A stretch of 64,000 nt of DNA from Odontocerum albicorne (Eukaryota > Arthropoda > Insecta > Trichoptera > Odontoceridae): contig OX463846.1 in assembly GCA_949825065.1 (NCBI GenBank), positions 16,588,205 to 16,652,204 on the forward strand, written 5' to 3'. A model generated the notes under the pieces. It saw only the letters and a list, made by a program, of their open reading frames with translations, was not told where the DNA came from and did not search any database. The translations under genes and the position numbers were made by a program. Shown here piece after piece: positions 12,032 to 21,829 of this stretch. Positions within the stretch are counted from its first letter, which is position 1, and each line of letters begins with the position of its first letter.

Positions 12032-12378
12032 TAAGACAAAACGAACAAGTAAAACACAATAAATATTCCTGAAGAGTGGTAGTAAAAATATACGATGAAA
12101 TTGAAAATTGAAAAATAGTGTTTTTAAAATTATGTCTAACAAAATCAAAAACGTATCCTAGATATTTATTTTTATCCAGAACACAACATTCACAATAAAA
12201 AATCGTTTGAATTGAATGATACAAATATATACACCATTTTGTAGATAAAGGGGACCACTTAGTTAGGCAAGGTCTGTGATGAAGTGATCTCATTCTTGAT
12301 AAACGAATTTCATATATTCTTCTTAAATATTTAAACACTCAGCTGAAACATTCACACTTTACATTCACATCCTTACTC

Positions 12379-12762
12379 TTATTAGCGAGTCCTGCGTTAT
12401 CGCATATACAATTCCAACAGCATTATAATTTTCGGAAGGTCATCGATGAAAGCCTACAGGCTGTTTTACCGGAATAGCGGTTAGTCTATCTAATATTGAA
12501 ATAGACTAAGGTTAAGGTACGCCTCAAATATGCCTTAAGGGGCTTTTACTTGTAGTCAACATATCTATTCCATATGGGAAGTAAAATGGGGGTCAAAGAT
12601 GTTTGTTTGTTATAATCTATTTGATTGAATATGTTACATTTACATGTAAAGTCTAATAAGCTGAAGATTTCTATTAAATAATCGTTTCATATTTTTCAAC
12701 TAGTTTTTGTATTATTAGCGAGTCCTGCGTTATCGCATATAAAATTCCAACAGCATTATAAT
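12379..12762. repeat. 51-bp direct duplication flanking a copied 286-bp block
   Basis: A 51-bp sequence starting ttattagcgagtcctgcgtt occurs at 12379-12429 and again at 12712-12762, differing at one base. Between the copies lies a block (12431-12716) that is 284/286 identical, without indels, to 14595-14880. The last six bases (attatt) of the block also belong to the start of the right duplication, so the junction carries microhomology. The arrangement is that of an insertion with an unusually long target duplication. No transposon ends are visible in the insert. Confidence 0.88.
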
Positions 12763-13175
12763 CTCAACAACCACATCAACGTCTTCATCACATTTAAAGT
12801 TTTCGGCAGCAAAATATTCATAGGACTAAAAACCTCCTTCTCAAATTAGTATTTTTGTACCAGTTGGGATCTCAACTACTAACAATATTCTTTTCTCCAG
12901 ACACTGAACACAACTGTTCTTCTTTCGAGCTCAAAAAGCTATAATTCGCAATTAGAAAGCATTGCTAATCTAAGGAGCAAATTTTTTAAGTTATCGTCGT
13001 TGCTGAGCCTCGTAGTCGAGGATCCCATCGCCATTCTAATAACAATTTAGTTGGAAAGCAAAGATGAGCCGTGAGGTTTTTTTTTTAGTGAGTGAGCCGT
13101 TGCAAACTCACTGACAACACCGTTGTACTGGATCCAATGACACACCTTAAGTGAGATGATCGGAGCACACTGGCA
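12763..13175. other. unassigned sequence, part GC-richer
   Basis: From about 12990 to 13175 the sequence is less AT-rich (cctcgtagtcgaggatccc, then cctTAAGTGAGATGATCGG) and sits directly before a C12-T17 tract. It may be the 3' end of another retroelement, but no coding motif is visible. Confidence 0.3.
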
Positions 13176-13187
13176 CCCCCCCCCCCC

Positions 13188-13366
13188 TTTTTTTTTTTTT
13201 TTTTAAAGAATGGAAATGACTGAAGCCATAGGCATTCTTATATCCCCGAATACTAGGCAGCAAAAATACCTGTGTCATTCGAGGGGAGTAGCAAAGCGCG
13301 GGGTTCGAATCGACAACCTTTCTCACTGAAGTTCAGCGCGTTATCACGCGGCCATGCACCTCTATC
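13188..13366 (-). repeat. tRNA-derived SINE with poly(A) tail
   Basis: On the minus strand the element starts near 13366 with aggtgcatggccgcgtgata, an A-box-like tggccgcgtgataacgcgc. A B-box follows at about 13300-13311 (gattcgaaccccgcg), then an unrelated body, and it ends in A17 (T17 at 13188-13204 on the plus strand). Next to the tail is C12 (13176-13187). The body and tail differ from the stem-loop SINE found elsewhere here, so this is a second SINE family. Confidence 0.7.
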
Positions 13367-13574
13367 CAATACTTACTCCACGCGTGCCATTACTTAATAT
13401 TACATGTTTATTTACTTGCTAGTGAAACACCTACGTATCTGTATTTTAAGAGACAAATTTGATTTGGATCTCCACAATCAATTGACATTTAAGAGATCTT
13501 TTGACTGCATATTAGGTTAAGTTTAAAAAAATATATTTTTTTATGGATGAATATCCTATTTAAAATATTGGTAT

Positions 13575-13626
13575 ACAAATATAAGGAACATAGTCAATGG
13601 TGCTCAAATATAAGGAACATAGTCAA
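13575..13626. repeat. short direct duplication
   Basis: The phrase caaatataaggaacatagtc occurs twice about 28 bases apart. Simple local duplication. Confidence 0.6.
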
Positions 13627-13889
13627 TAACTACATTTTTTGCCAATAAATCAATCGTAATATCTACAAAAAATTATTGTAAACAAGGTGTGCCAGTGCCA
13701 ACCTTGATGTGTAGAAACGAACTTGAGACATTACAAGGGAGTGACGAAATTTCTTATGAAACAAATATATATATGTCTCACATTAATGGAGAAAAAGAAA
13801 TAAAAAAATCTAGAAAAATGTGGAAGGGGATATAAAAATTTTGACTGGAGGAAAGGTAAGAAGTATGATAATGAGAACAAAATGTTTGA

Positions 13890-14010
13890 CAATATACTCG
13901 TATTTGGATACAGATGAGGCAAGAGCTACCATATGTGTATGGATATGAATAAAGTCGTAGAGATCTTGTCATCTTTACCTATCCCAAAAAGGATATGACA
14001 TGATGGTATT
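13890..14010 (+). pseudogene. non-LTR RT C-terminal tail (family B)
   Basis: Reads DEARATICV in one frame and MDMNKVVEI in the next, then cctatcccaaaaaggatatgacatgatgg. It aligns word for word with the better copy at 20032-20112 (MDVEEAKVVCLDRKLWRS followed by a proline-rich end). Frameshifted fragment of the family called B in these notes. Confidence 0.55.
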
Positions 14011-14594
14011 ATGTATGAAGATCAGAATATTAAATGAACTGTGTGGTACTTAATGAAAAATTTAAATAAGGTAGAACAAGGAAAATATACCAGAAAAAAT
14101 AATATATTAAAATTCTATTAATTCGTTAACATTGTGATGTCGACAAAGTTGAAGAAAATAATTAAAAAATTAAATTGTTTTAAATTTAAACTATTGGTTT
14201 TTTTATATTTTTGTTCTAAGACATTGTTTTTAATCTAAAGAGTAATATTTATGCGAATGTTTTGTTTTCTTATTTTACTGTTGTATACGCAAATTATGTG
14301 GGTAGAGTCCTTTTTGTTATATTATATTACGTCCAAATTATACACACTTAACAATGTAAGTGCTTAGCGTGTTAATAAATATATCATTCCGTCAAAAACA
14401 GATAAAAGGAATGTTTTATTCAAGAAAATTTAAATCATCTTTATTAAGATCCTTACTGTAGAATTGATGGTGATGGGCCGATATATTTATTAAGAAGAAA
14501 GATAAGTTATTATTGTCAGAAACTTTATTTACGAATTTGAATCGAATATAGTTTTCAATTGTACGTGTATTATCTCTATTAGGAAACAAAAGGG

Positions 14595-15690
14595 TTCGGA
14601 AGGTCATCGATGAAAGCCTACAGGCTGTTTTACCGGAATAGCGGTTAGTCTATCTAATATTGAAATAGACTAAGGTTAAGGTACGCCTCAAATATGCCTT
14701 AAGGGGCTTTTACTTGTAGTCAACATATCTATTCCATATGGGAAGTAAAATGTGGGTCAAAGATGTTTGTTTGTTATAATCTATTTGATTGAATATGTTA
14801 CATTTACATGTAAAGTCTAATAAGCTGAAGATTTCTATTAAATAATCGTTTCATATTTTTCAATTAGTTTTTGTATTATTTTTCACTTTTTTTTAATGAA
14901 CATATATTTTAAGAAATCACCATTATCATCATTTACGTTCTAATAGTGTAATTAGCTGAAGATTTCTATTAAATAATCAATTTACGTTTTTCTTTAAGTT
15001 TGTGTATATTTTATCATTTTATTTAAATGAGCATGTATTTTAAGAAATCACCATTATCACCCTTTACGTTCCTGTAGAGCATAATTAGCTGAAGATTTTT
15101 TATTAAATAATCAATTCGTATTTTTTCCATTGATATATGTATCACTTTTTATTTTATTTGAATGAACAATTTTTATCCACTGTCACCCTTTTAGTTCCTA
15201 TGTAGTCTAATTAGCTGAAGTCTTTTATTAATATCCAATTCATGTTTTACGATTGGTTTATGTATAATTTTTTACTTTATTTTAATGAATATATTTTACG
15301 AAGTCACCACAATTACGATTTACGATTCTATACAACTTAATTAGGTGAAGATTTATATTAAATGATCAATTCACGGTTTTCAATCGTGTTTTGTAAAATT
15401 TCTTATTTTATTCGACAAACAATCTTTAAGAGGTCACCATTACCATCCTATACGTTCCTATACAGTTAATCTAGCTTAAGATTTCTATCAAATATCAATT
15501 TACATTTTCCAATTGGTTTCTGTGTCGTTTCTTACTTTGTTTGAATGGACGTTTTTTTTAAGAAATCACCGTTATCACTCCATAAGTTCATATACAGTCA
15601 ATTTAGCTAAACGTTTCTGTCAAATAAACTATTCCCGTTTTTCAATTGGCTTTTGTGTAATTTTTATACTTTACTTGAATATACTAGCTA
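14595..15690. repeat. seven-unit degenerate tandem array, about 130-bp period, with flank
   Basis: From about 14822 a unit beginning (a)agctgaagatttctattaa recurs at 14823, 14954, 15087, 15213, 15343, 15473 and 15605, spacings 126-133 bp. Shared landmarks in each unit are aataatcaattt, a tttgtgta phrase, tttatttgaatgaac, aagaaatcaccattatca and ttacgttcctatacag. Divergence between units is moderate to high. The preceding non-repetitive block plus part of unit one (14595-14880) is what was copied to 12431-12716. Since the copied block ends inside an array unit, this locus is the likely donor. Confidence 0.85.
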
Positions 15691-15894
15691 CTCGAGATCA
15701 TATAATAAATTATCAATGATGTAGTAGATGTAGGTACGGGAACCTTATATTCGATCTGAAATTAATGCTTGTTTCCTAATGTGGAATAAATAGCCTATAT
15801 CATCATTCTTTCAACCTTGTAAGATTGAGAAGTAGTTAACAATTTTACTGTATAAGATATTTATTTTCAGTCTTGAAGGTATCAACAGTATATA

Positions 15895-17144
15895 TTAGGT
15901 CCTTACATATGAAATTGGCGTTTTGCCCTACTGGCAACTTTGATCTCAAATATCTTCTCTTTGGTTAGGAATACCAAATTCAAATTTATACAGCTATTTA
16001 CTCAAGTATTTGTGTTTTGAAAATTATAATTCATTTGTTTTTTCCTCAATTGTTTTTTTCTTTGCGTCACTCAGTTTACAAAATGGAAAACTTGAAATAT
16101 CGCGTTATTTACGAGTACGAGTTCCACCGTGGCACCAGTGCTGCAGAAACGGCTCGAAGGATTAATGATGTGTATGGCGATGGTGCCGCAAAAGAAAACA
16201 CAGTGCGTTTTTGGTTCCAACGTTTTCGTTCTGGAAATTTCGACCTGCATAACAAGCCCCGTGGACGGCCGGAGACCAAAGTTGATAATGAAGAATTGAA
16301 GGCTATTGTGGAAGCGGATCCATCGCAAACCACGTCCGAGTTAGCTGCAGGCTGCGGTGTTAGTGATAAAACTGTTTTAATCCACTTGAAGCAAATTGGG
16401 AAGGTGAAAAAGCTTGAAAGGTGGGTACCTCACGAATTGAGTGAAGCAAATCAACAAACGCGCGTTGACTGCTGCGTTGCATTACTCAACCGGCACAATA
16501 ATGAAGGGATTTTGAATCGAATCATTACCTGTGATGAAAAGTGGATCCTGTATGATAATCGGAAGCGCCATGCCCCAAGCGAAAATTGACTCCAAAAAAG
16601 TTACTTGTGAGCGTTTGGTGGACTAGTGCTGGTGTCGTTCACTACTGCTTTCTTAAATCTGGCCAGACGATTACGGCAGATGTCTATTGTCAGCAACTGC
16701 AAACCATGATGGAAAAGCTAGCTGCTAAACAACCGAGGCTGGTTAATCGCTCTAGGCCACTGCTGCTTCATGATAACGCTAGACCACACACTGCACAACA
16801 GACGGCTACCAAATTAGAAGAGCTTCAATTGGAATGTCTAAGACATCCACCGTACTCTCCGGACCTTGCTCCAACAGATTACTATTTTTTTCGAAATTTG
16901 GATAACTTCTTGCAAGGGAAAAAATTCAACTCCGATGGGGCAGTCCAAACCGACTTCAAAGATATGATTGATTCCCGTCCGAATGGTTTTTTTTAGTAAA
17001 GGGATCGATGAACTACCTATGAGATGGCAAAAGTGCATAGATAGCAATGGTACATACTTTGATTAAATAAATATATTATATTAAAAAAAAATCAACTTTA
17101 TGTTCCTCCCAAACAAAACGCCAATTTCATATGTAAGGACCTAA
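15895..17144 (+). mobile_element. mariner transposon, HSMAR1/cecropia-like, perfect 31-bp TIRs
   Basis: The terminal repeats are identical over 31 bp (start TTAGGTCCTTACATATGAAA; 15895-15925 and 17114-17144), and TA lies on both sides (15893-15894, 17145-17146). Length 1250 bp is standard for mariner. Perfect ends argue for a recent insertion. The 5' TTAGGT start and the protein resemble the HSMAR1/cecropia group. Confidence 0.93.
16083..17066 (+). pseudogene. mariner transposase, HSMAR1-like, with deletion and frameshift
   Basis: Starts at ATG 16083 (MENLKYRVIYEYEF). The two HTH regions are present (ENTVRFWFQRF, GRPETKVDNEELKAIVEADP, WVPHEL). Catalytic residues are visible in ITCDEKWILYDN, LLHDNARPHTAQQ and LAPTDYYFF; the last two are 34 residues apart (DD34D). 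Near 16580 about a dozen codons found in relatives after the DNR motif are missing and the frame shifts. Near 16990 a run of eight T shifts the frame again. After correction by eye the C-terminus continues to a TAA at 17064-17066. Cannot encode active transposase, although the ends look usable in trans. Confidence 0.92.
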
Positions 17145-17167
17145 TATTATACAGTACATAACAGTAT

Positions 17168-18304
17168 GCCTCAGGGGGTCTGTTACCAAACGGGCTACGG
17201 GATCAGCGATCCCGAAGTACCCGAGCTAGGATGAACCGTTCTTTAGGGTTTTTTTACCCGGGTCTCGGGATCGTCAGGCTGATCTCCTGACTCTGAGTGC
17301 AGTGTCAGAATGTCCAGTGGCCCAACCGACGCCTTCAGGATCCCTACCGGAGTCTGGCAGGGCTGTGTGTTGGCACCATTCATTTTTGTCATCGTCATGG
17401 ATTACCTGCTTAGAAAATTCATTGTGGATTCGTGTGGGGTGCCTGTACTACAGATACCAAACAATGAAGGCAACGTAGGGACGCTGTACGATCTTGAATA
17501 TGCAGATGATCTTGCCATATTCGATGTTTCTGTGAGCAGATTACAGTGCAGTACCACAAGATTATGTGAACATTCTTTGTGTCTCGGCCTTCGAGTCAAC
17601 GCTGGTAAAACATAATACATGTGCAACGATGCATGTCCGGATGGAGGCGCGCCGATGATGATTAATGGCAACCAGATACCCCAGGTAAATAAATTCAGAT
17701 ACCTGGGTGCCACCATCACCTCCAATGGTGATCTCCGGACGGAGCTGCCTATCCGCATCGGAGCTGCCAGCGGGGCGTTCAACAACATGGACAGGATTTG
17801 GAAGGCGACTGGATTCAGCGTCACAACAAAATGCCGCCTGTTTAACGCATGTGTCATCCCAATCCTCCTGTACGGATGTGAATCTTGGCATTTCACCGAG
17901 GCTCAGAAGCGCAAGATATTTAGTTTTGAAAACAGGTGTCTCAGGAGGATATTGGGAATCAGGTGGTATGACCACATAACAAACGACGCTGTACGCCGGT
18001 GCCCCCTGCAGGGGTCTGTCGTCTCTGTAATTCGGGAGAGGCGATGTTCCTGGCTGTGACATGTTCTGAGAATGCCCGATGATAGTTGGCCGAGGAGAGC
18101 GCTGTTTTTATGTACATCGGGATCCTTACGGCCTGGAGGACCCTCTATCTCAGTGTACCGTTCCTATGACAAGGAAGTCAGAGCGTTAGGAATGTCGTGG
18201 AGGGAGATTACCAACACCGCCCAAAACCGCTCTGAATGGAGAAGACTAGTGGCCTCCCTATGCTCCCTTGTGGAGCTTTAAAACAAGGGTGAATTGAATT
18301 GAAT
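17168..18304 (+). mobile_element. internally deleted non-LTR retrotransposon with 10-bp TSD
   Basis: Flanked by ataacagtat at 17158-17167 and 18305-18314, a 10-bp target duplication. The first 115 bases are GC-rich, contain short hairpins (gggatcagcgatccc) and carry no ORF. Coding sequence for the RT palm starts abruptly near 17285. The element ends in gaattgaattgaat, the short tandem tail usual for RTE-type elements. A complete autonomous element would be several kb, so this is probably a 5'-end-plus-3'-half deletion product that was itself mobilised. Confidence 0.82.
17285..18281 (+). pseudogene. RTE-like RT palm-to-C-terminus, two nonsense changes
   Basis: The frame shows FRIPTGVWQGCVLAPFIF, the catalytic LEYADDLAIF, then KFRYLGATITSNG, LLYGCESWHF, LRRILGIRW and the terminal WRRLVA. 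Stops interrupt it after AGKT (about 17610) and after RRCSWL (about 18057); both sit where relatives have a sense codon one base away. The frame otherwise holds to the TAA near 18281. The endonuclease and RT fingers are absent. Function would be target-primed reverse transcription; here it is inactive. Confidence 0.85.
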
Positions 18305-18401
18305 ATAACAGTATACATTCTTGAAGGTGTCAACAGTAAACATAAAGTTTTCTCTAACGCTATAAAGTGTAAAGAAATAATTTTATAATCTTCCAATAAG
18401 T

Positions 18402-18712
18402 TCTGTCATCTGGGCAGTATGTTGGCGAATGATAGACGACCTGGAAGGCACATTGAAAGAAGGGTAGCAACAAGTAACAAGATAAATAGAGCATTTAATG
18501 TAATATACGAGTACATCAACCGCGGTTTATCTCAAGTAGCGAAAATGGCAATACATAATAGTGTAGTGTACTGGCACCATCTTGATGTAAGGAAGTGACG
18601 CTAGAATTTGGCAAAAGGATAAAAATAAAATTAATACTGTAGAGAGATAAAGCATGAATAAAATTGATGTTTTAAGTAAAATTACGAAGTAAGCTTGATC
18701 TATATATGAAAG
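18402..18712 (+). pseudogene. non-LTR RT fragment (family B), 5' part of an interrupted copy
   Basis: Reads HLGSMLANDRRPGRHIERRV, then NKINRAFNVIYEYINRGLS and MAIHNSVVY, then GSDARIWQKDKNKINTVE after a small break. This is the thumb region (YLGS, IERR, NG/NKIN, YGSE-W, INAVEM) of an insect non-LTR RT. It stops at a 12-bp sequence (aatgactaagta) that is repeated at 19878-19889, where the same strand resumes with the C-terminal part. Confidence 0.78.
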
Positions 18713-18724
18713 AATGACTAAGTA

Positions 18725-19877
18725 CATACATATCATCGCACTATCTCCTTGTTGGGGTAGGCAGAGAGGACTGAGCAACCACCTTTACATCCATAAACCT
18801 TCACATACAACGTCTGCGATTTATCTGACTTTCTGCATTTCGTTCCTTTAGAATATCGTTTACTTGATCCAACCATACTTTCTTAATCTTCATCTCATAC
18901 GCCTTCCACTCACATTTGCATTACATATCTGTTTTCATAGTCTTTCTTCACTCATTCATTCCACATGGTAAAATCATCTCAACGTTTTCGTTTTCATTTT
19001 ATGCAACATATTAGCCTTAAGGTCACATTTATCCCTAATCACTTCATTTCGTATTTTGCCATACATTATCACTCCACGTATTTGTCTCAAAGCGCGCATT
19101 CTATAGCATTTATTCGGCCCCTCTCAGTCTTTTCCAGGTCTACGTTACGCTTTAATACATCAAAGTTGGCACCAAAATACTCATGTGGACAAACATATAT
19201 ACTCGAACCAAACAATATTAAAATCCTAGCCGATTTTAATATTGTTCGGTTCGAGTTTATATGTTTTAGTGCCCCATTGACTTTGTTTCCTCGCTACCGA
19301 CTGTTCGATATCCCTCTTAACTTTTCCATCATTGAGAAAATACTACCCAAATAGCAGAATTCCTCAAATTGCTCCAATCTTTCATTACTTACCCATATGT
19401 CGCATATACTGTCCTTTCACATTTTCTATCACCCTTTCTTTGGATTTTGCAACATTCATTCTCAGACATTTCTCTTGCATCTCTCATATAATTTATTTAC
19501 TCGTATCAAACTATAGACAGATCTCATTCAGGTTTTCCAAACACGCGCCATTTTCGATTTAACCAGGCTCACCGTTGTTTCTGCTCGTATCACCATTCTT
19601 CTTCAAAATATGTCTTCCATCTCGAACGAACCCTTTTTCATCTGAAAAACTCCTTCAATTCTTATCATTGATACTGAATACTTATATCTCCCGTATATTT
19701 TTTAACTCGCATTTCCGTACTTTCTTTTAACACATTTTCATATTTCCCTCCCATTTACACTCAAATTTCTGTCGTTTTCATCTCTAGGTTTCTTGTTCTT
19801 TTCGTTTTTATCTTCCATTATTTGTACTCTCTCTTTCTCGCTGTTGCTTCATCACTATTTCCTTTCCTTGCTTCGAC
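18725..19877 (-). mobile_element. family B retrotransposon inserted antiparallel, 12-bp TSD
   Basis: Bounded by aatgactaagta at 18713-18724 and 19878-19889. Read on the minus strand it gives broken pieces of an RT C-terminal half: CLRMNVAKSKERVIENVKG, FLNDGKVKRDIEQSV, a long stretch including RALRQIRGV, YHVEWMSEERL-like words and GRRMRLRKYGW. It ends in a 3' tail with cagtcctctctgcctacccc and a gatgatatgtatg end. Many stops and frameshifts. Because its own family lies on both sides on the other strand, it inserted into an older relative. A 35-bp hairpin sits in its middle. Confidence 0.72.
19191..19266. repeat. 35-bp inverted repeat with 6-base loop
   Basis: Arms 19191-19225 and 19232-19266 are complementary at 33 of 35 positions around the loop ctagcc. 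The arm core starts actcgaaccaaacaatatta. It lies inside the minus-strand RT remnant, whose coding reading is doubled back here, so it looks like a local inverted duplication rather than a transposon end. Confidence 0.9.
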
Positions 19878-19889
19878 AATGACTAAGTA

Positions 19890-20120
19890 AGTATAAAAAT
19901 CAAAAGTGTAAAGTACGTGCTGAAGAGTTAGACCGATAAAAACGTGGATGGATTAAGTGGACCAGATTTTGAAACAAAATACAGTGAGCAATATGAATAT
20001 TTGAAGATTACACATGACGAGATGCATGGACGTGGAGGAGGCAAAAGTCGTGTGCTTGGATAGAAAACTTTGGAGATCTATTCTATTTGCCTACCCCGCA
20101 AGGGATACGTTTGGATGATA
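19890..20120 (+). pseudogene. non-LTR RT C-terminal tail (family B), 3' part of the interrupted copy
   Basis: Contains KTWMD-VDQILKQ, then MDVEEAKVVCLDRKLWRS followed by ILFAYPARD and the 3' tail ctaccccgcaagggatacg. It begins exactly at the 12-bp duplicate that ends the 18402-18712 fragment, so the two are one plus-strand element split by the insertion between them. Confidence 0.75.
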
Positions 20121-20479
20121 TGTATGGTATATATTATATTACTTCAAAAACGCTTCCGTCACAAAACTACCAGCAAAAGACACTTCTCGATGATTGTAAT
20201 AAAGTATATTAATTCATACAAATTTGTTTGTAAAATATAAAGAATATACAAGGCTGAAAAAAATAATTTGATTCGCGGACTGGAAAAATTGGAAAAGGGA
20301 GACGAGAAGGAGGATGGGTGAAAAACTGATTTAAAAATGAAAAAGAAGAGGAAGGGAAACGTATAATCTTTTAAAGCAATTCAGGATTAGCTCGAAGGAT
20401 GAGATTGAATAAATAACCTCATATTTCTTCATCTTCAAGAAGGGGGATGAAAGTTGACGAAATAAAATATCTGTTTATG

Positions 20480-20625
20480 TTCTCATCATCGTCATCACCA
20501 TTAACAATATGACATTATGCTCCTAGTGGAATAGGGATAGATAACATATATATGTTATGTTTCTTTCCATCCTGGTTTACATATTTCTCTTCAGCCACTT
20601 CAGGTAGTACCTTATCTTGTAAACT
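20480..20625 (-). repeat. possible family B 3' tail
   Basis: The complement shows the same words as other 3' tails of family B (a short pyrimidine block, a degraded ctacccc step, then catgatg/atgatgatg). Too degenerate for more than a tentative call. Confidence 0.35.
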
Positions 20626-21436
20626 CAGCATTAATTAAGACTTTTCACTGTTAAGAGTAACAAATATTTAACTGTGTATTTACGAATACGCATACTACTT
20701 TTATTTTTGTTTCCCCTCGTTCTTTATGTTATGACATTAAGATTAAGAAGAAAAAAACATATATGCGAACGGTCTTTCGACAAGTTACGTGTACTAATTA
20801 CCTAAAGCCATAAGAAGTGTTTAATATGAAACTGAAATTTAAAAAAAAACCGCTGATAGAAATCAGACCAGATTCATTAAGAGATAATGCCAATATAGGA
20901 TGAAAATTTTAATTGGAATTAATCTAATGAAATATAAAAGGCTTTCATATGAGATTTCCATTATCTTTGATTTTTGTGAATTTGTGAGCTGTATTTTGTG
21001 TGTACAAATCAGTGATCCTTTGATATAAAATTGTTTCTAATTCAAATACCCTTTTTTGGTGTAATGCGATTACGATGTGAATTTTTATAATTATGACTGA
21101 TATACACCCACATAGGTAGGTATGTTTATTTTATTTTAAAATTTTTGTTATGTGGAGTCTATCTGTTATATGACGGGCATTCCTCTAGTTACCCAATGAG
21201 GGACTTTATATATTTCATTGCAAAATTTTAAAACTATAAATAAAATAGCAGACTGGATAAAACACTTAGCGAGATATTAAAACCCTTTGAAATGTAAACG
21301 TGTGAAAGTTTTGTATTGTATTACTATTTTGTTACATACATAACGACTTTGCGCCTTTATAATCATGTAATAATCTCTTCCAATCAATCAAAAAAATATT
21401 AAAGAAGTCTTCAGTGAAATGTAAGCTGCATTTTTT
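20626..21436. other. no feature seen
   Basis: AT-rich, no motif, array or terminal repeat recognised. Confidence 0.35.
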
Positions 21437-21829
21437 TTAATAAAAAAATATTTTTCTTCTTCTTCCTAATGTCATGTCAGGACCCCCAACGTTGAAGATC
21501 ACCTGAGAGTAGGCATCTTTGTTCCCGACATCCCTAAAAAGATACATAACGCTCCTTATACCAGTCCAATCACGTATATTGCGGAGCCAGGAGATTTGCC
21601 TCCTGCCAAAACCTCTTCGACCCTCTATTTTGACTTGGATGATCAGGTGCTGTAATTTGTACATTGCTCCTCTAAGTACATGGCCCAAATAGGACACCTT
21701 TCGGATTTTGATATTAGTCAGCAACTCTCTATCAACTTTGGCTCTTTGAAGAACTTTTGTGTTGCTAAATTGATTACCAAAGAAAATCAAACCAGTAACC
21801 TCCGGATTAAAATACAGCCATCTTACCAA
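21437..21829 (-). pseudogene. non-LTR RT C-terminal domain (family C)
   Basis: An open frame reads RELLTNIKIRKVSYLGHVLRG, then KLQHLIIQVKIEGRR, GFGRRQISWLRNIRDWTGI and the terminal YLFRDV. This is the conserved end of a very common insect non-LTR RT (basic IEGRR-GRR-SWLRN block). Everything upstream, including the catalytic YADD, is gone. The 3' flank goes through gtcctgacatgacattagg to a (gaa)n-like end. Relatives in this window: 11.0, 28.6 and 63.1 kb. Confidence 0.85.

Noticed and set aside
13280..13366. Functional tRNA gene on the minus strand
   Set aside because: A- and B-box-like words are present, but there is no complete cloverleaf and the sequence continues into a SINE body with poly(A).
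16071..16333. Minus frames of 74-85 residues opposite the mariner gene
   Set aside because: Antisense shadows of the transposase.
17562..18062. 166-residue minus frame and neighbouring antisense frames
   Set aside because: Antisense shadows of the RTE-like coding sequence.
20270..20400. RT C-terminal scrap (GRREGGWVK-like words)
   Set aside because: The lysine/arginine-rich reading depends on low-complexity purine sequence; not enough order to assign.
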